Assembly: GCA_038209775.1 (NCBI GenBank)
Contig: JBBQXK010000007.1
Span: 1 to 64,000 of the forward strand
From: JBBQXK01 sp038209775
GTDB taxonomy: Bacteria > Pseudomonadota > Alphaproteobacteria > Rhodobacterales > Rhodobacteraceae
Direction of reading: 5' to 3'
DNA: 64,000 nt
Positions 33,507 to 41,827 of this stretch are shown in pieces. The notes beneath the pieces were generated by a model. It did not search any database and was not told the origin of the DNA. It saw only the letters and a list, made by a program, of their open reading frames with translations. Each line of letters starts with the position of its first letter. The first letter of the stretch is position 1. The position numbers and the translations under genes were made by a program.

Positions 33507-34532
33507 ATGACGCCACAAGACCGCCGCCCCGTTGGTACGACCACGATGCAGATGCCGGTGCTGGGGCTGGGCACCTGTCCGCTGGGCGGGGTTTACGCAG
33601 CGATTGGCGAGCCCGAGGCGCGTGCCACCTTTGCCGCCGCATGGGACAGCGGCTTGCGCCTGTATGACACCGCGCCGTGGTATGGGCTGGGGCAGGCCGA
33701 ACATCGCTGCGGGCGCGCGCTGTATGACCGCCCGCGCGGCGATTATGTGCTGACCAGCAAGGTCGGCCGGGTGCTGCGCGCGCCGCGCGACCGGGCCGGT
33801 TATGTGCCCCCCGCATGGCAGGCCCCGCTGGCCTTCGAGGTACAGCATGTATTCACCTATGACGCGATCATGCGGTCGTATGAAGACAGCCTGCAACGGC
33901 TGGGCATCAACCGGATTGATGCGCTGTTTATCCATGATCTGGACAGCGGTTACTTCCCGACGCCTGCGGCGATGGACGAAAAGTTGCGCGAGCTGGACAG
34001 TGGCGGCGGTTATCGCGCGCTGGACGAATTGAAACGCACGGGCGAGATCATGGCGGTCGGCGCCGGGATCAACGAGCGTGGCATGATCAGCCGCTTTCTG
34101 GCGGCGGCGGATCTGGACGTGTTTCTGGTCGCCTCACGCTACACCTTGCTGGAGCATGAGATTTATCGCGATGAGGTCCGCGCGGCAGGCAGGCGCGGGG
34201 CGTCGGTGGTTGTGGGGGGGGCCTTCAACTCGGGCATCCTTGCGACCGGATTGGTCGAGGGCGCGCGCTATGAATATGGTGCTGTGCCGGACGTCATCCG
34301 ACAGCGGGTCGGACGGCTGAGTGCGGTTGCAGCCGACCACGGCGTGGCTTTGGCAGCGGCAGCGTTGCAGTTCCCGCTCGCCGCACCCGAGGTATGCTCG
34401 GTTATTTTCGGGGCGGTCACACCGGCGGAGGTCATGGCAAACATAGCGCATGCCAGTGCCATCATTCCGGCGGCCTTCTGGTCCGACCTGCGCAGCGCCG
34501 GGCTTGTAGACAGGGACGTGCCATTGCCGTGA
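33507..34532 (+). CDS. Aldo/keto reductase (aldose dehydrogenase/pyridoxal dehydrogenase type)
   Basis: 341 aa TIM-barrel reductase. Catalytic tetrad visible: Asp and Tyr in LYDTAPWYGLGQAE, Lys in YVLTSKVGR, His in ALFIHDLD. The C-terminal cofactor loop is VIFGAVTPAEV. The close pattern is D-threo-aldose 1-dehydrogenase/L-fucose dehydrogenase-like enzymes. The start is the ATG at 33507, 6 nt after gaaggagg; an ATG at 33502 is too close. Same operon as the apiose dehydrogenase. Likely oxidises a related aldose; substrate inferred only. Confidence 0.87.
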   Translation: MTPQDRRPVGTTTMQMPVLGLGTCPLGGVYAAIGEPEARATFAAAWDSGLRLYDTAPWYGLGQAEHRCGRALYDRPRGDYVLTSKVGRVLRAPRDRAGYVPPAWQAPLAFEVQHVFTYDAIMRSYEDSLQRLGINRIDALFIHDLDSGYFPTPAAMDEKLRELDSGGGYRALDELKRTGEIMAVGAGINERGMISRFLAAADLDVFLVASRYTLLEHEIYRDEVRAAGRRGASVVVGGAFNSGILATGLVEGARYEYGAVPDVIRQRVGRLSAVAADHGVALAAAALQFPLAAPEVCSVIFGAVTPAEVMANIAHASAIIPAAFWSDLRSAGLVDRDVPLP

Positions 34533-34624
34533 CCAACCGGTGAAGGGGTTCGCGGCATTGACAGGTGCGGGATTGATGCGGACCGGCTGGTGACCTGCGG
34601 CGTGGATACATAGTTGCAGCCCGG

Positions 34625-34999
34625 GTGATGCTGGCGGCGCTGATGACGACAACTGCTTCGGCCAAAACTTTCGGCTATTGCTGGGACGGATCCCCGGAGG
34701 GGTTCGATCCGGCGCTTTAGACGGCAGGCATCACGTTCAACGCATGGTCCCGCCCGATCTGTAACCGGCGGGTCGATTTCGAACACCGCGCCACTGCCAC
34801 CGAACCCTGCTGGGTGGCAAGCTGGGAAATTTCGGCTGATGGTCTGGAATACACCCTCCAGCTTCGGCAGGGCGTAAAGTTTCCCTCAAACGCCAGCTTT
34901 GCCCCGACCCGCGATTTCAACACCGACAACGTGATCTTTTCCTTTGATCGCCAGCCGCTGGACAATCTGGTGTTCGCCCTTCTGACAACACGCTCCCGA
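34625..34999 (+). pseudogene. Dipeptide ABC transporter binding protein (DppA-like), 5' remnant with TAG
   Basis: Signal peptide (MLAALMTTTASA) then KTFGYCWDGSPEGFDPAL, a TAG at 34718-34720 in place of Tyr, TAGITFNAWSRPICNR, WEISADGLEYTLQLRQGVKF and TRDFNTDNVIFSFDRQ. This is the start of family 5 solute-binding proteins (DppA: CSEGSPEGFDPALYTAG-T). Only the first quarter exists; after about 34999 homology ends. Remnant by truncation and nonsense mutation. Confidence 0.85.
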
Positions 35000-35117
35000 A
35001 TGTCCGTCGAATGGGTCTCACCACGATCACCTCGCCTGCGAGGCAACAGAAGGTCGCGAACCCAAAGGAAATGGAATCCTGCCGATCAGGTAGAAAAGCA
35101 GAACCGCTGTGGAAACA

Positions 35118-35145
35118 GGACCCTCCCCCAAATGGAGGAGGGTCC
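35118..35145 (-). terminator. Hairpin at the end of the LacI-SDR-ABC sugar operon
   Basis: GGACCCTCC pairs with GGAGGGTCC around a 10-nt loop, 8 nt beyond the stop of the sugar-binding protein gene. A short TGTTTC stretch follows on the minus strand in place of a good T-run. Position and stem strength favour a terminator or mRNA 3'-end protector. Confidence 0.6.
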
Positions 35146-35152
35146 AGCCGTG

Positions 35153-36136
35153 TCACTTGTAGGTTTTCGACCACAGGTTCTCGATGGTGGCGATGGTGGC
35201 AGGCGTCACCACCCGGCCCTTCGCAAGACAGCCATCCGGGCCGCACTTCGGGTCTTCGCCCTTGCTCAGCGCGATCACCACACGCACCAGTTCTTCCGAG
35301 TGCTTGTAGGCGTCATAGGTGGTGGACACGTCGATGTACCCGCCCTCCATCAGCGGCACGGCACCTGGCAACAGATCCTGCGTGGCAAGCCAGAAATGCT
35401 TGGGGTCGCCCGCCGGAGCCCAGCGATCCACCTCTTCCAGCGCCGATTGCACGGCGGTGATGGCAAAGTCGCTGGCGATGAAGGCGCAGTTCGCTTCGGG
35501 ATGCGCGCGCAGGGCGTTGGCCATGCCGGACCGGAAGAGTTCCGGGTTCCATTCCGTCGGCACCTGCACAAGGGTCGAGATCTCGGGCCGCGCCGCGTCA
35601 ATCTCGTTCCAGCCTTTGGAACGGTTGACAGCGTTCACGTCCGTCAGGGCACCCTGCAGCTCGATGCATTTGCCCTCGATGCCCTTTTCCTTCATCAGAT
35701 CGGCAAAGGCGGTGGCCGTGGTCAGTGCCTGGTCATAGCTGTCGCCGCCGACATGGGCTGTGGGGGCGACCGTGCTGGAGGCGCGGTCGAAGGTGACGAA
35801 CGGGATGTTTGCCGCATTTGCCGCGCGGATCGACGCCCCGATGGCCCCGCCATCCTCGGCGCGTGCCACGATGACGTTGACGCCTTGGGTGATCAGGTCC
35901 TCGATGTTGCTGGCCTGACGGCTGGGGTCGGCATCGGCCACGTTGATGACCCAGGTGATGTTCACCCCGGCAGCAGCCCCTTGCTTGATGGCCTCGGCCT
36001 TCATGTAGTCTTCCCAGGCGGCCTCCAGCGGCTGGGTTTTCGAATTCCATGACACCCCGACGGTGATGTCTTCGGCCATGGCACCGTGCGCCGTCATGAC
36101 GGCAGCCACGGCGAGTGCAGCGATAGTGTACTTCAT
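35153..36136 (-). CDS. Sugar ABC transporter periplasmic binding protein (CUT2)
   Basis: 327 aa. Signal peptide MKYTIAALAVAAVMTAHGAMA, then the periplasmic-binding-protein type I fold of RbsB/XylF type: ITVGVSWNSKTQPLEAAWEDYM, IEDLITQGVNVIVARAED, IPFVTFDRA, ELQGALTDVNAVNRSKGW, and a C-terminal disulfide-like CGPDGC. The start at 36136 has ggaggag upstream. It is the last gene of the operon from 41372, 27 nt after the permease. Ligand unknown; a pentose or sugar-derived polyol is likely from the SDR and CUT2 context. Confidence 0.9.
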   Translation of the reverse strand: MKYTIAALAVAAVMTAHGAMAEDITVGVSWNSKTQPLEAAWEDYMKAEAIKQGAAAGVNITWVINVADADPSRQASNIEDLITQGVNVIVARAEDGGAIGASIRAANAANIPFVTFDRASSTVAPTAHVGGDSYDQALTTATAFADLMKEKGIEGKCIELQGALTDVNAVNRSKGWNEIDAARPEISTLVQVPTEWNPELFRSGMANALRAHPEANCAFIASDFAITAVQSALEEVDRWAPAGDPKHFWLATQDLLPGAVPLMEGGYIDVSTTYDAYKHSEELVRVVIALSKGEDPKCGPDGCLAKGRVVTPATIATIENLWSKTYK

Positions 36137-36163
36137 TATGGGTCTCCTCCCCAGTTGCAAAAC

Positions 36164-37105
36164 CTAGTCCGACAGGCGCGAACCCTGCGCCTTCAGTGCC
36201 GCCGCATACATTGCGACGAAGATGATCCCGCCCCCGATCAGCTGATAGAAATAGGGGTTGGCACCAACATGGTTCAGGCCGGCGCGGATGATCTCAAAGG
36301 TCAGGGCACCCAGCAGAACGCCCCAGAACACCGATCCCCGACCACCGAAAAGACTGATCCCGCCCACGACCACCACGGCCACGGCGGTAAACTCCATCCC
36401 CTTGCCCAGAAAGGTGGTGACGGCCCCGACCTGCGCGGCCCCAAGGATGCCCCCCAGGGCACCAAGTATGCCCGAGGCGACAAAGCACACGAACACCGTG
36501 CGTCCTACGGGAAGGCCGATGCGCCGGGCCGCCGCCTCGTCATTGCCGATGGCGGTGACGGTGCGGCCAAAGGGCGTTTCGCGGTGGATCAGATGCACGA
36601 TTGTCAGCACCGCGCCTGCAAGGATCACATCAAAGAACACCGGCCCCAGCGTCCAGTTGCCAAAGTTGCGCATCGCGTCAGGCAGCACCACCACGCGGCT
36701 GTCGGTGATCTGCAACGCCAGCCCGCGAAAGGCGATCATCGTGCCAAGGGTGGCGATCAGCGGATTGACCCGCAGCACCACCACCACAAAGCCGTTCAAT
36801 GCGCCAAGGGCCGCCCCCACCAAGAGCGCGACCCCCGATGCGGCCAGCGGCGACCAGCCCTGCCCGTCGATCAACACCGCCGCCATCGACATGCCGGCAA
36901 AGCCGATGGCCCCGACCGAGATGTCCAGCTTGCCCAGCATCACCACCAGCGCCATGCCCGACGCCACCACGACAATCGGCACCATCGCGTGCAGGATGCC
37001 CATGATATTGGCAAGGCTCAGGAAACTGGGGGACAGCACGCCAAACAGCACCACCAGCGCCGCCAGCAGGATCGGAAAGCCATTGTTCAGGACGGTGCGC
37101 ATCAT
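36164..37105 (-). CDS. Sugar ABC transporter permease (RbsC family), second
   Basis: 313 aa, about nine helices. Typical elements: VVASGMALVVMLGKLDISVGAIGFAGM (the G-DLS-G region), IATLGTMIAFRGLALQI, TAIGNDEAAARRIGLPVGR (cytosolic loop that contacts the ATPase) and AVVVVGGISLFGGRGSV. ATGA overlap with the ATPase gene. The operon has two different permeases flanking one ATPase, so they probably form a heterodimeric channel. Confidence 0.92.
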   Translation of the reverse strand: MMRTVLNNGFPILLAALVVLFGVLSPSFLSLANIMGILHAMVPIVVVASGMALVVMLGKLDISVGAIGFAGMSMAAVLIDGQGWSPLAASGVALLVGAALGALNGFVVVVLRVNPLIATLGTMIAFRGLALQITDSRVVVLPDAMRNFGNWTLGPVFFDVILAGAVLTIVHLIHRETPFGRTVTAIGNDEAAARRIGLPVGRTVFVCFVASGILGALGGILGAAQVGAVTTFLGKGMEFTAVAVVVVGGISLFGGRGSVFWGVLLGALTFEIIRAGLNHVGANPYFYQLIGGGIIFVAMYAAALKAQGSRLSD

Positions 37106-38598
37106 GCGGGCACCGCCACGGGTGCCGACAGGGCGGCGATCAGATCAGCCTCGGTGGCCGTGCCGGGCAGAGTGCCCGCAACCCGGCGCTCGCGCACAAT
37201 CAGATAGCGGTGGCTGACCCGCATCAGTTCTTCCAACTCGGAGGAAATCAGCAGCACCGCCACGCCCTTGGCCGCCAGATCGACCGCCAGCCGCAGAATG
37301 TCGTCCTTGGCCGCCAGATCGAGGCCGCGTGTGGGCTCATCCAGGATCAGGATCGTCGGCGTGCTGGCCAGCCACTTCGCCAGCACCACCTTTTGCTGAT
37401 TGCCGCCCGACAGGGTGCCCGCCCGTTGCGCCGGTCCCGAAACCTTGATCGACAGCTTGCCGATCAGGTCCAGCGCCAGATCGCGGACACGCACCCGCTG
37501 CACCACACCACCCCGCGAGAGCGTATCAAGGTTCGGCAGGGCAATGTTGTCGCTGACGCTGAACGGCAGCAACAACCCCTCGCCCCGCCGGTCCTCGGTC
37601 ACAAAGGCGGTGGCGGCGCGCAGATCGCGCGGGCTTGCAGGGGCCAGCCCGCCCTGCCCCCGCAACGCAATCCGGCCCGCGACAGGCCCGTCCAGCCCCA
37701 GCACCCCGCGCACAAGTTCGGTGCGGCCCGACCCCAGCAGCCCCCAGACCCCCAGAATTTCGCCGAGGTGCAATTCAAAGCTCGCCTCGCGGATGCGCGG
37801 CGGCGCGGTCAGGCCCACCACTTGCAGCGCCACCGGGCCGGGTGTCACGTCATCCGCCACGATCCGCCCCGCCGCCCCGATGTCACCCAGCATCAGGCGC
37901 ACCACCTCGGGCTGATCCGTCTGAGACGCCTGCCGTTCGGCCACGGTCGCGCCATTACGCATCACGGTGATACGGTCGGCGATGTCGAACACTTCGCTGA
38001 TGAAATGGCTGATGTAGATGATCGCCACGCCCTGCGCCTTCAGATCGCGGATGGCGGCGTGCAGACGCGCCTTTTCCGGCGCTGACAGCGATGAGGTCGG
38101 CTCGTCAAAGATCAGGATGCGGGGCTTGCGGCGCAGGGCACGGGCAATCTCGACCATCTGCCGCTCGCCGGTGGACAGCCGCTCAACCGGGCCGCCCACG
38201 TCAATCCGTGCGCCCAACTGGGCCAGCAGCACGCGGGCACGGTCTTGCATCGCGACCCGGTCGATCCGGCCCCCGCGGGTGGGGAAATCCCCGGCAAAGA
38301 TGTTCTCGGCCACCGTCATCGAGGCGAAAACGCTCAGCTCTTGCTGCACAAAGGCGATGCCTGCGCGGATGGCATCGGTCGGCCCGGCAAAGCTGACGGC
38401 CTCACCTGCAATGCTGATCTGGCCCGCATCGGGGCGCACCAGCCCGCCCAGCAGGTTCATCATCGTGGACTTGCCCGCGCCATTGGCCCCCAGCAGCGCC
38501 ATCACCTCGCCCGACCGCGCGGTCAGATGACCATCCGACACCGCCTGCACGGTGCCGTAAGCCTTGCGCAGACCTTCCATGGTCAAAAGCGGGGTCAT
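37102..38598 (-). CDS. Sugar ABC transporter ATP-binding protein (RbsA-like, two NBDs)
   Basis: 498 aa with two ATPase domains. N-terminal NBD: LLGANGAGKSTMMNLLGG, LSTGERQMVEIARAL, ILIFDEPTSSLS. C-terminal NBD: degenerate loop GLLGSGRTELVRGVLG, LSGGNQQKVVLAKWLA, LILDEPTRGLDLAAKDDI. This is the standard CUT2 design. ATGA overlaps on both sides. Confidence 0.94.
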   Translation of the reverse strand: MTPLLTMEGLRKAYGTVQAVSDGHLTARSGEVMALLGANGAGKSTMMNLLGGLVRPDAGQISIAGEAVSFAGPTDAIRAGIAFVQQELSVFASMTVAENIFAGDFPTRGGRIDRVAMQDRARVLLAQLGARIDVGGPVERLSTGERQMVEIARALRRKPRILIFDEPTSSLSAPEKARLHAAIRDLKAQGVAIIYISHFISEVFDIADRITVMRNGATVAERQASQTDQPEVVRLMLGDIGAAGRIVADDVTPGPVALQVVGLTAPPRIREASFELHLGEILGVWGLLGSGRTELVRGVLGLDGPVAGRIALRGQGGLAPASPRDLRAATAFVTEDRRGEGLLLPFSVSDNIALPNLDTLSRGGVVQRVRVRDLALDLIGKLSIKVSGPAQRAGTLSGGNQQKVVLAKWLASTPTILILDEPTRGLDLAAKDDILRLAVDLAAKGVAVLLISSELEELMRVSHRYLIVRERRVAGTLPGTATEADLIAALSAPVAVPA

Positions 38599-39557
38599 GC
38601 CCGCCCCCTTGCGCCATCAAGGGCGACAAGGCCGATGATGATCGCGCCTTTCAGCATCAGCCCGATGAAGAACGACACCCCCATCAGGTTCAGCACATTG
38701 CCCAGCACCAGCACGAACACCGCCCCCGCCAGCGCCGCCAAAGGCCGCCCGACCCCGCCGTAAATGCTGACCCCACCAATCACGCAAGCGGTCACCACAT
38801 CCAGAATGACGGAATCATTGCCGACATTGGCCGAGGCGGACCCCAGCCGCGCCGTGACCACAATCGCTGCCAGCCCCGCCAGAAACCCCGCCAGCGCATA
38901 GGTCTGAAACAGCACGCGCGCCACCGGCACCCGCGATATCCGCGCCGCCGCGGGGTTGGTGCCCACCGCATAGACCTGCCAGCCAAACCGCGTCAGCCCC
39001 AGCACCGCCTGCACCACCCCCCCGGCCACCAGCAGGATCAGCACCGCCACCGGCACCCCGAAAGGCCGCGACAGGAACAGCGTGAAGAACGGCTCGGGCT
39101 GGGTCGAGATGCTGGTGGAATTGGTCACCCAGACCGACATCCCGCCCGCCATCGTCATCATGGCCAGCGTCACCACAAACGGGATCATCCGCAGATACGC
39201 CACCGCCGCCCCGTTCAGCGCCCCGATGCAGGTGCCAGTTGCCAGCATCACGCCACACCCAAGGCCGACGCTGCCCGTGGCCGCCATCACCATGCTGCCA
39301 AGGATGCCCGACAGCGCCATGTTGGCGGGCAGCGACAGGTCAATCCCGCCGCCCACCATCACCACCGTCATGCCAAGCGCCAGAATGCCCAGCATCGACG
39401 CCTGCACCAGCACATTCATCAGGTTTGACGGGCGAAAGAACACCGGGCTCAGCAGCCAGATGCCGACGAGCACCCCGACAAACACCGCGACGCGGATCAG
39501 CACCTGTGCGCCGGGCAGCGCCGGTCCGGTCACACGTTCTGGTGCCGGGCTGGTCAT
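38595..39557 (-). CDS. Sugar ABC transporter permease (RbsC family), first
   Basis: 320 aa. Starts MTSPAPERVTGPALPG at 39557 (ATGA overlap with the SDR gene; the open frame reaches further upstream only inside that gene). Helices include LGILALGMTVVMVGGGIDLSLPANMALSG, YAVGTNPAAARISRVPVAR (coupling loop) and VTACVIGGVSIYGGVGRPL. Divergent in sequence from the permease at 36164. Confidence 0.92.
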   Translation of the reverse strand: MTSPAPERVTGPALPGAQVLIRVAVFVGVLVGIWLLSPVFFRPSNLMNVLVQASMLGILALGMTVVMVGGGIDLSLPANMALSGILGSMVMAATGSVGLGCGVMLATGTCIGALNGAAVAYLRMIPFVVTLAMMTMAGGMSVWVTNSTSISTQPEPFFTLFLSRPFGVPVAVLILLVAGGVVQAVLGLTRFGWQVYAVGTNPAAARISRVPVARVLFQTYALAGFLAGLAAIVVTARLGSASANVGNDSVILDVVTACVIGGVSIYGGVGRPLAALAGAVFVLVLGNVLNLMGVSFFIGLMLKGAIIIGLVALDGARGRA

Positions 39558-40348
39558 TCCGGCAGCACCACGCCCAGTTTGGCCAGCAGCCCACCATCCA
39601 CCCGAAACTCGGCCCCGGTGCAGAAACTCGCGCGATCGCTGGCCAGAAAGGCGATGACCTCGGCCACTTCTTCGGGCTGGCCCACGCGCCCCAAAGGCTG
39701 CGCGCGGCCCCAGACGGCCATCAGCGCCTGTTCCTGCCCCGGGGGTGCGGACGTCCGGGCGGAAAAGTGGGTCATCGGCGCGTCGATGCAGCCGGGACTG
39801 CAGGTGTTCACCCGGATGCCATCGGGCGCATGGTCCAGCGCCATCGCCCGCGTCAACGCCAGCAGCGCACCCTTGGAACTGGAATAGGCGGCAACGCGGG
39901 TCTGGGTGGCGCTGGCCTGCACTGAGGCCACATGGACAATGGCCCCGCCGCCCCCAGACCGCATCCGTGGCACCGCGAATTTGCTGGCAAGATACGCCCC
40001 GCCAAGGTTGACGGCCAGCACCCGGTGCCATTCGTCGGGCGGCATCGTCTCGACCGTGCCGTAGGGCTGGATGCCCGCACTCGTGACCAGCACCGACAGC
40101 CGGTCGTGCCCTTCGTCAAAGGTCGCAAAGGCCGTCGCCATCGCGGCCTCATCGGCCACATCGGCCACCAGTGCGGAGGCATCCAGCCCTTCGGCCTGCA
40201 ATCCCGCCGCCGCGTCATGAACCATCGCAGCCTCATGCCCCAAGAGCGCCACCCGCGCGCCCCGCTGCGCCATAAGACGCGCCGCAGCGAGCCCGATGCC
40301 GCTGCCGCCGCCGGTAATGATTGCGGTTTTGCCTGTGAATTCAGCCAT
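39554..40348 (-). CDS. SDR family oxidoreductase in sugar operon
   Basis: 264 aa. ITGGGSGIGLAAARLMAQRG, ADVADE, VTSAGIQPYGTVE, catalytic Ser in VHVASVQAS, YSSSKGA (Tyr-x-x-x-Lys), SPGCIDAPM, C-terminal TGAEFRVDGGLLAK. Its start overlaps the LacI gene stop by 8 nt. Likely the first oxidative step on the imported sugar or polyol (inference from operon). Confidence 0.9.
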   Translation of the reverse strand: MAEFTGKTAIITGGGSGIGLAAARLMAQRGARVALLGHEAAMVHDAAAGLQAEGLDASALVADVADEAAMATAFATFDEGHDRLSVLVTSAGIQPYGTVETMPPDEWHRVLAVNLGGAYLASKFAVPRMRSGGGGAIVHVASVQASATQTRVAAYSSSKGALLALTRAMALDHAPDGIRVNTCSPGCIDAPMTHFSARTSAPPGQEQALMAVWGRAQPLGRVGQPEEVAEVIAFLASDRASFCTGAEFRVDGGLLAKLGVVLPE

Positions 40349-41372
40349 GGCTGACCTTCCGTTCCGTTGCGATCATCGGTTGGGTGCTGTCGCGTTGCAG
40401 CAATGTGGCGGGCAGGCGCACATGGGCTTCGGTCAGCGTGCCGCCCACCATCAGCGTCTGCATCATCATCCAGGCCTGGGCGGCAATCGCGGTGATCGGC
40501 TGGCGCACCACGCTGATCGCAGGGCGCAGCACCTCCATCCAGACCACATCGTCAAACCCCAGCACCGAAATGTCGTCGGGCACAACGAGCCCGCAATCCT
40601 GCAACGCCCGCAGCGTGCCAAGGGTCGCGGTGCCGCTGGCCGTCAGAATGGCGGTTGGCGGCGTGGTCGCTTGCAGATGGTCGGCCAGCACAATCGCCAT
40701 GTCCTGCGGGGCCATGCCGCTTTGCACAACCTCGACCCGGTCTGCGATGCCCAGCCGGTCCGCCGCCGCCAAAAACGCCGAAACCCGCAACTGCGAGTTC
40801 CAGAGCAGGGTCGAGTTCACCACCATCCAGATCGCCCGGTGCCCGAGCGCGTGCAGATGCGACATCGCCGCCTCGACCGCGCCCGCATTGTCCAGGCAGA
40901 CCGACGGCAGGGGTTCGCCCTGGCGCACGCGGTCGATCACGATGATCGGAATGCCCTCGGCCCCGGTACCCGTCCAGCTTGCGGTCGGCACCATGAAGAT
41001 GCCCTCGACCCGGTTAGCACAAAGGACGGCCAGCTTTTCAGGCTCCAGCGCGCCATCCTCGCGCGTCTCGACCGCCAGCAGGCGATAGCCGTCATTTTCC
41101 AGCACCCGGTTCAGTTGCCGCAGCAGGTCACCGAAGAACGGATTGCCCAGATCGGGGATGCACAGGCCTATGGTGCGGCTGCGGCGGCTGCGAAGGCTGG
41201 CCGCTGCCAGATCGGGGGAATAGCGCAGATCCTGCGCCGCTTTCTGCACCCGGTCACGGATGTCGGGGTTCACCGACTTGCGGCCGGAAAACACGTTGGA
41301 AACCGTGCCGACCGACACGCCCGCCGCCTGCGCCACTGACAGGATGGTGATTTTCTGACTGGCCACAGGCAT
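40341..41372 (-). CDS. LacI family transcriptional regulator
   Basis: About 343 aa. Helix-turn-helix ITILSVAQAAGVSVGTVSNVFSGRKSV with hinge helix SPDLAAASLRSRRSRTIGL, then a sugar-binding core (IPDLGNPFFGDLLRQL, IIVIDRV, LTASGTATLGTLRAL, VLGFDDVVWMEVLRPAISVVRQP). I prefer the ATG at 41372, which puts the palindrome TGAAACGTTTCA just outside the gene; an in-frame ATG at 41390 would include it. It is the first gene of its own target operon, so autoregulation with the transporter is likely. Effector presumably the transported sugar. Confidence 0.9.
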   Translation of the reverse strand: MPVASQKITILSVAQAAGVSVGTVSNVFSGRKSVNPDIRDRVQKAAQDLRYSPDLAAASLRSRRSRTIGLCIPDLGNPFFGDLLRQLNRVLENDGYRLLAVETREDGALEPEKLAVLCANRVEGIFMVPTASWTGTGAEGIPIIVIDRVRQGEPLPSVCLDNAGAVEAAMSHLHALGHRAIWMVVNSTLLWNSQLRVSAFLAAADRLGIADRVEVVQSGMAPQDMAIVLADHLQATTPPTAILTASGTATLGTLRALQDCGLVVPDDISVLGFDDVVWMEVLRPAISVVRQPITAIAAQAWMMMQTLMVGGTLTEAHVRLPATLLQRDSTQPMIATERKVSHG

Positions 41373-41377
41373 CCCGG

Positions 41378-41389
41378 TGAAACGTTTCA
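41378..41389. promoter_or_regulatory. LacI-family operator at the head of the sugar operon
   Basis: TGAAACGTTTCA, a perfect 12-bp palindrome with the central CG step that LacI/GalR hinge helices bend (family knowledge). It lies 6 nt before the preferred LacI start. A TTGACA-like -35 box sits upstream (41424-41429, minus strand), so the operator would lie near the transcription start. Confidence 0.7.
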
Positions 41390-41390
41390 T

Positions 41391-41827
41391 CACCGGTCGA
41401 GTTGGGCCACGAATCGGGAAACCTGTCAACAGTCAGCCACGACAAGAAGCAAAACTCGCCGCACGGCTTTGCAGGGTGGGTTGGCCCAAACTGCCCGAAA
41501 GTGCGCGCGACCCTGTCCGATTGCCAATGCGCAGCCGTGACTGTTCTTTCAGCCCCGGCGCCCGGATGAGGCAGAAACGATTGCGATGTGTCCGACTGCG
41601 ATCATGCGCGGGTGACCCTTGCAATTGCCAATCGCAAACCCGGCAACCAACCTCAAGCCGCCACAGATGACATGCGCGGATTGCGGCAACAGTCGGGTTG
41701 TTGTTTCCTGCACATTGCAAGCCTGAGGTCATGCAAGAAAGACACCTCAAGTTCGCAGCAATGTCCGGGGCATTCCTGGCAGGCCAGGCCCCAGTCGATG
41801 TCGCCGCACCCCTTTCGGGACCGGCCT
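41391..41827. other. 437-nt gap without a convincing gene
   Basis: It lies between the LacI start and the end of the molybdenum hydroxylase operon (both minus strand). The LacI-proximal part holds the TTGACA promoter element. Open frames in the remainder lack ribosome sites and resemble no family. I see no repeat, tRNA or terminator with a T-run. Confidence 0.4.

Noticed and set aside
34814..36052. Plus-strand open frame (412 codons) running from the DppA relic across the sugar-binding protein gene
   Set aside because: Only its first 60 codons match a family (the DppA relic). The rest is antisense to the intact binding-protein gene.
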